In this document: positions 33,919 through 41,040 of the stretch, piece after piece | Position numbering within the stretch: position 1 is the stretch's first letter | How the letters are laid out: the number at the start of each line of letters is the position of its first letter | NCBI GenBank assembly: GCA_964463245.1 | Contig: CAYXBU010000011.1 | Coordinates: 1-45,291 of the forward strand | Direction of reading: 5' to 3' | Source of the DNA: CAMEON01 sp964463245 | Lineage (GTDB): Bacteria; Bacillota; Clostridia; Oscillospirales; CAG-272 | Length of the DNA: 45,291 nucleotides | Translations under genes and position numbers: made by a program | The notes under the pieces: generated by a model | The model's input: only the letters and a program-made list of their open reading frames with translations | What the model was told of the DNA's origin: nothing | Databases searched by the model: none

Positions 33919-35946
33919 ATGATCCTACTATCCGTCACATCCCTGACCCTGCAATTCGGCACCGACACGGTGCTGGACAACATCTCCTTTTCCGTAGAGG
34001 ACGGCGACCGCATCGGCGTGATCGGTGTCAACGGGTGCGGAAAATCCTCCCTGTTCCGCATGATCTGCCACGGGGTCGGCCTGCCGGGCGGCATGGAGCC
34101 GACGGCGGGCGAGGTCTTCTTAGCCAAGGGGCGCAGTGTCGGTATCCTGACCCAGGAGGGCGCGTTCGCCGAGGACGGCGAGGACGGAAGCGGAGACCAG
34201 AGTGCGCTGGAGCATATGTACCACGCCTTCCCCGCCCTGCTGGCGGCCGAGGCGCGACTGGAGACCCTGCAGGCCGCGCTGGATGCAGGCATCGAGGCGT
34301 CAGGCGGCCACGAGGCCTATGACCGCCTGACACGGGAGTATTCTGCCCTGCACGACCGCTTCCTGCAGGACGGCGGGTTGGAGTTCCGCTCCCGCTGTGC
34401 GGGCATCCTCAAGCAGTTGGGCTTTGATGAGGAGCTGACACATATGCCGGTGAGGTTGCTCAGCGGCGGTCAGCGGACGCGGCTGGCGTTGGGTATCCAG
34501 CTCTCCCGCCGCCCCGACCTGTTGCTTCTGGACGAGCCGACCAACCACCTGGACATCGACACGCTGGCGTGGCTGGAGAAGTATCTGGCGGACTACCCCG
34601 GCAGTGTCATGGTGGTCTCCCACGACCGCTACTTTCTGGATCGCGTGACCAACAAGACCCTCTGCATCCAGAACCGCCACGCCAAACTGTACACGGGCGG
34701 CTACACCGCCTGCATGGCACAGCGCGAGACCGACCGCGCGTTAGCCGAAAAGCACTACCGCGACCAGCAAAAGGAGATCGCACGGCAGGAGGCCTACATC
34801 GCCCAGCAACGCGCCTGGAATCGGGAGCGCAACATCATCGCCGCCGAGAGTCGGCAGAAGATGCTGGATCGCATGGAGCGGGTGGAAAAGCCGGAAAATG
34901 CCCCAAAGCCCATCCGCCTGCGCTTCACCTCATCCAGCGCGAGCGGCGGCGAGGTGCTGTCCCTGCGGGATGTATCCATGGGATTTGACGGGCGGATGCT
35001 GTTCTCCCATTTGAATTATCTGGTCAAGAAGGACGACCGCGTGCTGATCTTAGGGCAAAACGGCTGTGGAAAATCCACCCTGATCAAGCTGTTGATCGGC
35101 AAGCTGGAGCCGACGGGCGGCATCATCGAGGCCGGCTACAACGTGACCATCGGGTACTACGATCAGGAGAACCAGAACCTTGATCCCTCCAAGACCGTGC
35201 TGGACGAGCTGTGGGATGCCTACCCGCGCCTGACCGAGACCGAGGTGCGGAATGCGCTGGGGCAATTCCGATTCGTCGGGGAGGATGTTTTTAAGACGGT
35301 GTCGGTGCTCAGCGGCGGCGAGCGGGCGCGGCTGACCCTGTGCAAGCTGATCCTGTCCCGCATGAACCTGCTGATCTTAGACGAGCCGACCAACCACCTG
35401 GACATTGATTCCCGCGAGGCACTGGAGGCGGCGCTCTCGGCCTTTGACGGCACGGTAGTCGCGGTCTCCCATGACCGCTACTTCATTGAGAAGCTGGCGA
35501 CCCGCGTCCTGGAGATCTCCCCCGGGAGCGGTATCTCCGGCAGTCTGACCGGCTCCGGCAGTGACTACACCGACTACCGCATCACCACCCCGGGCGCGGC
35601 CTACACCGAGTACCGCCGCTTCATGGAGGCGCGGCAGACGGGAGCCGTCGCTCCCACCCGTATGGGTGCCGCCGTCGAGCCTTCCCCAAGCGAGACCACC
35701 TCCTCCAAGGAGGCCTACCTGCAGGCGCGGCAGTCCGCCGCCGAGGAGCGTAAGCGGAAACACCGCCTGGAACGCCTCCGCGCCGAAGCCGCCACCCTGG
35801 AGGCCGATATCGACCGCCTTACCGCCGAAATGAACGGTGAGGCCGCGACCGACTTCCTCCGCGTCGCCGCCCTCGATACCGAAAAGACCCAAAAGGAAGA
35901 CCGCCTCCTGGCGGTCTACGAGGAGCTGGAAGAGCTGGAGGGATAA
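33919..35946 (+). CDS. ABC-F family ATPase (Uup/YdiF-like)
   Basis: A 675-residue soluble protein with two ABC domains and no membrane segments, as in ABC-F ribosome-associated factors. Domain 1 has Walker A GVNGCGKSS, signature LSGGQRTRLALG and LLLLDEPTNHLDI. A basic linker (DQQKEIARQEAYIAQQRAWNRERN) follows. Domain 2 has Walker A GQNGCGKST, LSGGERARLTL and LLILDEPTNHLDI. The C-terminal tail is coiled-coil-like and charged (SAAEERKRKHRLERLRAEAATLEADIDRLTAEM), as in Uup/YdiF. Whether it confers antibiotic tolerance cannot be judged. GAAAGGA precedes the ATG, and the stop abuts a 10-bp tandem repeat and R2 copy B. Confidence 0.92.
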   Translation: MILLSVTSLTLQFGTDTVLDNISFSVEDGDRIGVIGVNGCGKSSLFRMICHGVGLPGGMEPTAGEVFLAKGRSVGILTQEGAFAEDGEDGSGDQSALEHMYHAFPALLAAEARLETLQAALDAGIEASGGHEAYDRLTREYSALHDRFLQDGGLEFRSRCAGILKQLGFDEELTHMPVRLLSGGQRTRLALGIQLSRRPDLLLLDEPTNHLDIDTLAWLEKYLADYPGSVMVVSHDRYFLDRVTNKTLCIQNRHAKLYTGGYTACMAQRETDRALAEKHYRDQQKEIARQEAYIAQQRAWNRERNIIAAESRQKMLDRMERVEKPENAPKPIRLRFTSSSASGGEVLSLRDVSMGFDGRMLFSHLNYLVKKDDRVLILGQNGCGKSTLIKLLIGKLEPTGGIIEAGYNVTIGYYDQENQNLDPSKTVLDELWDAYPRLTETEVRNALGQFRFVGEDVFKTVSVLSGGERARLTLCKLILSRMNLLILDEPTNHLDIDSREALEAALSAFDGTVVAVSHDRYFIEKLATRVLEISPGSGISGSLTGSGSDYTDYRITTPGAAYTEYRRFMEARQTGAVAPTRMGAAVEPSPSETTSSKEAYLQARQSAAEERKRKHRLERLRAEAATLEADIDRLTAEMNGEAATDFLRVAALDTEKTQKEDRLLAVYEELEELEG

Positions 35947-35950
35947 GGGA

Positions 35951-35990
35951 TGCGAGGGGATGCGAGGGGATGCGAGGGGATGCGAGGGGA
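35951..35990 (+). repeat. 10-bp tandem repeat after the ABC-F gene
   Basis: Four perfect copies of TGCGAGGGGA begin 4 bp after the ABC-F stop codon, with a partial unit before and TGCGCCGGGG after. The tract leads directly into R2 copy B, matching the position of the 8-bp tract before copy A. Confidence 0.92.
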
Positions 35991-36345
35991 TGCGCCGGGG
36001 GACTCTTGAAAGAGTCCCCCGAACCCCCCAGAACTTTCCTGATATTTTTATCAACAGATCAACGATATCGACTCGAACTTCTACTCGGCACAGACCAGCG
36101 AAAGATAATAGAGATATAAGGCGTGCGGGACACTCTTCGGAGTGCCCCGCCGTGCTTTTTGAACCTTTGCGCGGGGTTGGTTTCTGATACCCGGCGTTTC
36201 CCTCGCGCGGGGAGGGGAAGCCGTCCGGCTTACCCGCCAAGGCGGAGCACGAGCCTGCGGGGCGCAGGGTCTTCGCAAACCGCCCGACTATCACCTAAGG
36301 GTCGCAAGGGGCGAAGTCCCTCTCTCAAAACCTTCCCCTTTTTGT
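35991..36345 (+). repeat. Intergenic repeat R2, copy B
   Basis: A complete copy of R2. The first hairpin is GGGGGACTCTT/AAGAGTCCCCC (35997-36020), followed by AGAACTTTCCTGA and CTCGAACTTCTACTCGGCA. The second hairpin, GCGGGACACTC-TTCG-GAGTGCCCCGC (36125-36150), has a TTCG loop and is followed by CGTGCTTTTT. It ends in AAAACCTTCCCCTTTT, the sequence also seen right of the first scaffold gap. No gene lies in 35947-36434; the remainder holds the sugar operon promoter. Confidence 0.82.
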
Positions 36346-36355
36346 AAAAAAATAC

Positions 36356-36384
36356 TTGACCTTGATAGCAAGCTGTGGTATAAT
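36356..36384 (+). promoter_or_regulatory. Promoter of the sugar operon
   Basis: TTGACC (36356-36361), 17 nt, TATAAT (36379-36384), immediately after R2 copy B. In the leader, CACCTT-TTCC-AAGGTG (36400-36415) forms a small hairpin just before the ribosome site GGAGGG at 36421. Confidence 0.85.
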
Positions 36385-36434
36385 ATAGCCAAACAGAAAC
36401 ACCTTTTCCAAGGTGAAAACGGAGGGATGCTACT

Positions 36435-37244
36435 ATGCTGCCAATCGCCATTCAACTGTACTCTGTGCGGGACGATGCCGCCGCCGACCTGCGCGGTACC
36501 CTGCAAAAGATCAAGAACATGGGCTATGAGGGTGTGGAGTTCGCCGGTCTGTACGGTCACACCGCCGCCGAGGTCAAGTCCCTGTGCGCCGAGGTGGGGC
36601 TGGTTCCCCTGTCGGCTCACGTCCCGTACTATGACATGATCGCCGACCCGGAGGGTCTCCTTTCGCAGTACGCCGAGATCGGCTGCCGCTATGTGGCCAT
36701 CCCCTACCTGACCCCCGAGTGCCGCCCCGGCACCGACGGCTTTGCCAAGGTGGTGGAGAACGCCGCCATGCTGGGAGAGGTCGCCAATCGTCTGGGCATG
36801 ACCCTGCTCTACCACAACCATGATTTCGAGTTCCAGAAGCTGGACGGCAAGTATGCGCTGGAGGTGCTGTACGATACTGTTCCCGCCTCCCTGCTGCAGA
36901 CCGAGCTGGATGTCTGCTGGGTGCGGGTCGGTGGCGAGGAGCCTGCGGCCTATGTCCGCAAGTACACGGGGCGCGCGCCGGTCGTCCACCTCAAGGACTA
37001 CGCGGGCGGCAAGTCCGAGCATATGTATGAGCTGATCGGCATCGAGTCCGAGAAGAAGGAGCCGGAGGAGAAACCCTTTGAGTTCCGCCCGGTCGGTTCC
37101 GGCGTGCAGGATATGCCCGCCATCATCGCCGCCGCCGAGGATGCGGGTGCCGCATGGTTGGTGGTCGAGCAGGATCAGCCCAGCATGGGTCTGTCCCCGA
37201 TGGAGTGCGCGCAGAAGAGCATTTCCTATCTGCGCGGTCTGTAA
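36435..37244 (+). CDS. Sugar phosphate isomerase/epimerase (xylose isomerase-like barrel)
   Basis: A 269-residue TIM-barrel protein of the AP endonuclease 2/xylose isomerase-like family, which acts on sugars, inositols or keto-sugars with a divalent metal. Landmarks are AIQLYSVRDDAA at the start, MGYEGVEFAGLYG, LLYHNHDFEFQKLDGKYALEVLYD, ELDVCWVRVGG, VVHLKDYAGG, VGSGVQDMPAIIAAAEDAG and VVEQDQPS. The HNHDFEF and LKDY elements carry metal and substrate residues. The exact substrate is unknown. GGAGGG precedes the ATG. The GH13-like lipoprotein follows 11 bp after the stop. Confidence 0.88.
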   Translation: MLPIAIQLYSVRDDAAADLRGTLQKIKNMGYEGVEFAGLYGHTAAEVKSLCAEVGLVPLSAHVPYYDMIADPEGLLSQYAEIGCRYVAIPYLTPECRPGTDGFAKVVENAAMLGEVANRLGMTLLYHNHDFEFQKLDGKYALEVLYDTVPASLLQTELDVCWVRVGGEEPAAYVRKYTGRAPVVHLKDYAGGKSEHMYELIGIESEKKEPEEKPFEFRPVGSGVQDMPAIIAAAEDAGAAWLVVEQDQPSMGLSPMECAQKSISYLRGL

Positions 37245-37255
37245 GGAGCCTTACC

Positions 37256-39394
37256 ATGACGGCGCACGGAAGATCGCAGGGGAAGCCTGCCGCGCACCGC
37301 AGACACGTTCGTTCGTTATTCCTGCTGACCGCCATGGCGGTCGCGTTGCTGACACTCTTACTCTTCTGCACGGTCGGTTGTGCGGGAGAGGACACCCCCG
37401 ACAGTGACACCGAAACGGCCACGTCAAGTGTGACCGAGCCTGTCACGAACCCCGCGACCGAGACTCCCACTGAGCCCGCGACCGAGGCTCCGTCCGAGAC
37501 CGACAGCGCAGCCGAGTCCGTGTCCGAAAGCGAGACCGAGACCATCCCGGAGGAGATGACCATGGCACCAACCGAGAGCATTACCGTCATTGCCGACGGG
37601 CAGACCGACTTCGGCATCCTGCCGGGGGAAGGGGTCGTCGAGACCTGCTTGGAGGATCTCGGCTGGCTGTACCGCGTCATGGAGGAGAAGTACGGCACCT
37701 ACCCCGTTGAGGTGGCCGCCGCGAGCAACCGCACCATCTTTGTGAACATCCAAGGCGAGAGCATGGATTGGTCGGTGTCGATCGACCCCGAGACCGAGTG
37801 CATCTCCCTGACCGGCGGTTCCGCCGCCGCGCTGAAGAAGGCCATCCAGTATTTTGCCACGCAGTTCTGCGGGAACAGCGACGGCGACCTGACCGTCCCG
37901 ATCTCGGGCGGCTACACCTACACCTACGCCACCGATCAGATCGACAACAGCGACTTTCTGTCCTATCTGGGGCGCGAGACCGCGACCCCCTCGGATGAGA
38001 AGGGCGAGCTGATGTCCCCCGCGTGGCTGGACACCGCCGTCATGGTGGAGGTTCGGCTGGACATCGCCAGCATCGGCGGCAGCTTCCAGACCTCCACGCG
38101 CCTGGTGGATTTCTACGCCTCCGCCGGTGTGAATGTCATCTGGCTCTGCCCCATCTATGAGCGGGGCGCGGGCGGGAACGGCTACGGCAACCAAGGTCTG
38201 CACACCGTCGAGCCGGCTCTGACCGGTACGAACGACATGGCCGAGGGCTGGGCTGTGGTCAAGGAGTTCGTGGATTACGCCCACTCCAAGGGAGTGTACA
38301 TCCTCTTTGACCTGGTCACCTGGGGCGCCATGAAGGGCTCTGCCCTGTCCGCCGAGCATCCCGACTGGTTCTCGGGAGAGGCATGGGGCAACGATGCCTT
38401 CAACTGGAGGAACGAGGAGTTCAAGGAGTGGTTCATCACGCAGGCCGTGTACAACATCGAGTACACCGGCGCGGACGGGTACCGCTGTGACTGCGAGCCC
38501 TTCACGGCGGGCTACGGAGTCTTCACCGAGATCCGCCGCCGTCTCAACGAAAAGGGCATCTACCCGCTCATCATGAGTGAGGAGGGCGGCGAACGGCAGA
38601 ACGCCTTTGACTGCGAGCAGGACGGCGTACTGGATTACAGTGCCATGACCCGTGGTCAGCTCTACCAGCAGTACCAGTGCAACTTCTTTGTGGACGGCTA
38701 CCTGTCCATGCTCAAGACGGTCACGAGAGGAACCGGTCTCGGCTCCGCGACCCTGCAGACAAACCGCCGCAAGGCCGGCACCTACCGCTACTACACCAAC
38801 TGCATCACCAATCACGATTATCAAAAGCGCAGCGTTTGCGGCAACCGCCTCAAGATCGGCTACGCCGCCATCTACGCGCCCTTCATTCCGCTGTGGTTCA
38901 TGGGGGACGAGTTCGGCGTCGTACAGGAGAATGCCGTGCTGTACGACAAGTACATCGACTACGGGCAGATCACGAATGAGCCCGCAAAGGGTCTGTTCTT
39001 TGAGGATGTCAAGCAGATGATCCGCATTCGGCGGAGCTACGCCGACATTTTCGAGTATTTCCCGCTCAACCACCGCGACTCCAACATCTGCGAGGTCAAG
39101 GTAGAGGGCTTCACCGATCAGAAGACCGACAACTACGCCCGCTATCGGGATGACCACATGGTCATCGTGGTCGCCAACAACGACGAGTCTCAGAGCGGTG
39201 TCTGTCGGGTCGAGATCCCCTTTGAGGAGGGATTCGCCTCCTCCTACTACAACTACCGCGTGACCGACCTGCTGACAGGCCGCGTGGTAGCGGTCGGGCG
39301 CGCCGATACCGTGAACCACTTCTCGGCGGTCGTGCCCTACGAGTACTGCGGCGTGTTCCTGGTGGAGGGCATTGACCCCATCCCCGAGGGCTGA
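37256..39394 (+). CDS. GH13-like (alpha-amylase superfamily) lipoprotein
   Basis: A 712-residue lipoprotein; the ATG at 37256 follows AAGGAG. The signal peptide ends in lipobox TVGC (lipidated Cys42), then comes an acidic Thr/Glu/Ser/Pro linker (about 50-105). A small domain follows (about 110-225), then a GH13-like barrel. Region II GADGYRCDCEPF gives presumed nucleophile Asp412. Region III IMSEEGG gives the acid/base Glu at 442/443, and region IV ITNHDYQ gives Asp521. Region I is atypical: ILFDLVTWGAM lacks the Asn-His of DxxxNH. The late barrel segment IPLWFMGDEFGV is also typical. It likely hydrolyses an alpha-glucan or related glycan outside the cell; specificity is not inferable. Confidence 0.85.
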   Translation: MTAHGRSQGKPAAHRRHVRSLFLLTAMAVALLTLLLFCTVGCAGEDTPDSDTETATSSVTEPVTNPATETPTEPATEAPSETDSAAESVSESETETIPEEMTMAPTESITVIADGQTDFGILPGEGVVETCLEDLGWLYRVMEEKYGTYPVEVAAASNRTIFVNIQGESMDWSVSIDPETECISLTGGSAAALKKAIQYFATQFCGNSDGDLTVPISGGYTYTYATDQIDNSDFLSYLGRETATPSDEKGELMSPAWLDTAVMVEVRLDIASIGGSFQTSTRLVDFYASAGVNVIWLCPIYERGAGGNGYGNQGLHTVEPALTGTNDMAEGWAVVKEFVDYAHSKGVYILFDLVTWGAMKGSALSAEHPDWFSGEAWGNDAFNWRNEEFKEWFITQAVYNIEYTGADGYRCDCEPFTAGYGVFTEIRRRLNEKGIYPLIMSEEGGERQNAFDCEQDGVLDYSAMTRGQLYQQYQCNFFVDGYLSMLKTVTRGTGLGSATLQTNRRKAGTYRYYTNCITNHDYQKRSVCGNRLKIGYAAIYAPFIPLWFMGDEFGVVQENAVLYDKYIDYGQITNEPAKGLFFEDVKQMIRIRRSYADIFEYFPLNHRDSNICEVKVEGFTDQKTDNYARYRDDHMVIVVANNDESQSGVCRVEIPFEEGFASSYYNYRVTDLLTGRVVAVGRADTVNHFSAVVPYEYCGVFLVEGIDPIPEG

Positions 39395-39469
39395 GCGCGC
39401 CCCCCGTCCTTTCGATCTTTTGAAAAAAAGATATATATCCCACACACAAAGCAAAAGGAGAATACGATT

Positions 39470-40642
39470 ATGGCAGAGAAAATGGATGCCAAGCTGGACT
39501 ACGCAAACCAGAAGGTCGAGAAGGCCGTAGACACCACCCGTAAGCTGCGGGTCGGTATCATCGGTTGCGGCTGGATCGCAGATGCACACATCGATTCCTA
39601 CAAGCGGATGCCCGATGTGGAGCTGGTCGCGGGCTGTGACCTGATCCCCGGCAAGGCCGAGGCGTTCTTCAAGCGCAACGGCGTGGAGGGCGTCAAGACC
39701 GACTACGCCTCCCACAAGGAGATGCTGGACGACGAGAGCCTGCAGCTGGATGCCGTGTCCATCTGCACCTACAACCGTCAGCACGCCGCCCCCGCCATCT
39801 ACGCGCTGAACAAGGGCGTCAACGTCATGCTGGAGAAGCCCTTCACCGTCACCCTGGACGAGGCTGTCGAGGTCATGAAGGCCGAGAAGGCCAGCGGCAA
39901 GGTGCTGTCCATCGGCTTCCAGCCCCGCCTTGACCCCAATATGCAGATGATCAAGAAGATCGTCGAGTCGGGCGAGCTGGGTAAGATCTACTACATCCAG
40001 ACCGGCGGCGGCCGCCGTCGCGGCATTCCGACCCCGTTCCCGGAGGTCACCTTCATCCGTGACGAGACCGCAGGACTCGGCGCGCTGGCCGACATCGGTT
40101 GCTACTCGCTGGATATGGTGCTCAACGCCATCGGCTATCCGAAGCCCCTGACCGTCACCGGCTACAAGAGCGATTTCTTCGGCAAGAACCCCACCACCTA
40201 CCCGGATCACCCCGAGTACGCTGAGAAGTTCGGCGTGGATGACTTTGCCGCCGCCTTCGTCCGTCTGGAGGGCGGGATCATTCTGGACTTCCGTATCGCG
40301 TGGGCGATGAACATCGACACCCCCGGTGATACCATCATCCTGGGTACCCAGGGCGGTCTGCGTATCCCCTCCACCGACTGCTGGAACGGCTCGGTCGGCG
40401 GTCCCATGACCATCTATAAGACCATCGGCGGTGTCAACTACGAGACCCAGGTGCCGATCATCAACGATGGCGGTCCCAGCCTGTTCGACCGCAAGATCCG
40501 CTCCTTCCTGGATGCTTGCAAGAACGGTGGCAAGGCTCCCGTTCCCACCTCCCAGATCATCTACAACCAGGCTATCCTGGACGGCATTGCCCGTTCCGCA
40601 AAGCTCGGCCACGAGATCGAGCTGGAGATCCCCGAGGTTTAA
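39470..40642 (+). CDS. Gfo/Idh/MocA family oxidoreductase
   Basis: A 390-residue NAD(P)-dependent sugar or inositol dehydrogenase-type protein. The Rossmann start is RVGIIGCGWIADAHIDSYKRMPDVELVAGCDL (about 26-60). The Lys-containing LEKPFTVTLDEA is the family's EKP motif. FQPRLDPNMQMIKKIVESGELGKIYYIQTGG and DIGCYSLDMVLNAIGYPKPLTVTG complete the substrate domain. A non-family N-terminal extension of about 25 residues (MAEKMDAKLDYANQKVEKAV) precedes the fold. There is no Tat signal, so it is cytoplasmic. AAAAGGAG precedes the ATG. It lies 75 bp after the GH13 gene. Confidence 0.93.
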   Translation: MAEKMDAKLDYANQKVEKAVDTTRKLRVGIIGCGWIADAHIDSYKRMPDVELVAGCDLIPGKAEAFFKRNGVEGVKTDYASHKEMLDDESLQLDAVSICTYNRQHAAPAIYALNKGVNVMLEKPFTVTLDEAVEVMKAEKASGKVLSIGFQPRLDPNMQMIKKIVESGELGKIYYIQTGGGRRRGIPTPFPEVTFIRDETAGLGALADIGCYSLDMVLNAIGYPKPLTVTGYKSDFFGKNPTTYPDHPEYAEKFGVDDFAAAFVRLEGGIILDFRIAWAMNIDTPGDTIILGTQGGLRIPSTDCWNGSVGGPMTIYKTIGGVNYETQVPIINDGGPSLFDRKIRSFLDACKNGGKAPVPTSQIIYNQAILDGIARSAKLGHEIELEIPEV

Positions 40643-40653
40643 TTGCGCTTTTT

Positions 40654-40694
40654 GCAGGGGAGAAATATTTCTTGAAAGACGTTTTCTCCCCTGC
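40654..40694 (+). terminator. Hairpin at the end of the sugar operon
   Basis: GCAGGGGAGAAA (40654-40665) pairs with TTTCTCCCCTGC (40683-40694) over 12 bp with a 17-nt loop, starting 11 bp after the Gfo/Idh stop. TCCCTTCTTTTC follows, a weak T-rich tail. The TTCAAGAGCTTTC further on is R1-like. Confidence 0.55.
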
Positions 40695-40717
40695 GTCCCT
40701 TCTTTTCAAGAGCTTTC

Positions 40718-40817
40718 NNNNNNNNNNNNNNNNNNNNNNNNNNNNNNNNNNNNNNNNNNNNNNNNNNNNNNNNNNNNNNNNNNNNNNNNNNNNNNNNNNN
40801 NNNNNNNNNNNNNNNNN
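40718..40817. other. Scaffold gap (100 N) flanked by the same 10-mer
   Basis: Exactly 100 undetermined bases. Both edges carry AAGAGCTTTC (left 40708-40717, right 40818-40827). The contigs may therefore simply overlap here, or the gap may hide further R1 copies. Confidence 0.95.
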
Positions 40818-40935
40818 AAGAGCTTTCCACCGATGTGCTGCATACCGAAAATTGGTTCGGTGCGCGACGATCGGCGGAAGGCTCTTTTGCATATATATGA
40901 GAAATCGCGCAGGCCGTAGCCTGCGCGAAACGCTC

Positions 40936-41033
40936 ATTTTTGAAAGTTCTTGAAAGGGGGTGCGGGGGAATGCCCGAGCGGCTGACAGCCGCCGGGCGGA
41001 CTTCATTTCAAGAAGTTTTTCCCCTGCAAATAC
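40936..41033 (+). repeat. R1 intergenic element with a central hairpin
   Basis: TTTTTGAAAGTTCTTGAAAG followed by GGGGTGCGGGGGAA leads into the hairpin GCCCG-A-GCGGCTG and CAGCCGC-CGGGC (40972-40997). ACTTCATTTCAAGAAGTTTTTCCCC follows. The same order occurs in reverse at 33129-33245, with a different central hairpin sequence. It lies just downstream of the minus-strand surface protein. No gene is visible in 40643-41040. Confidence 0.6.
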
Positions 41034-41040
41034 GATTTAC

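Noticed and set aside
35951..35990. CRISPR-like array
   Set aside because: The units are 10 bp and contiguous without spacers; this is a simple tandem repeat.
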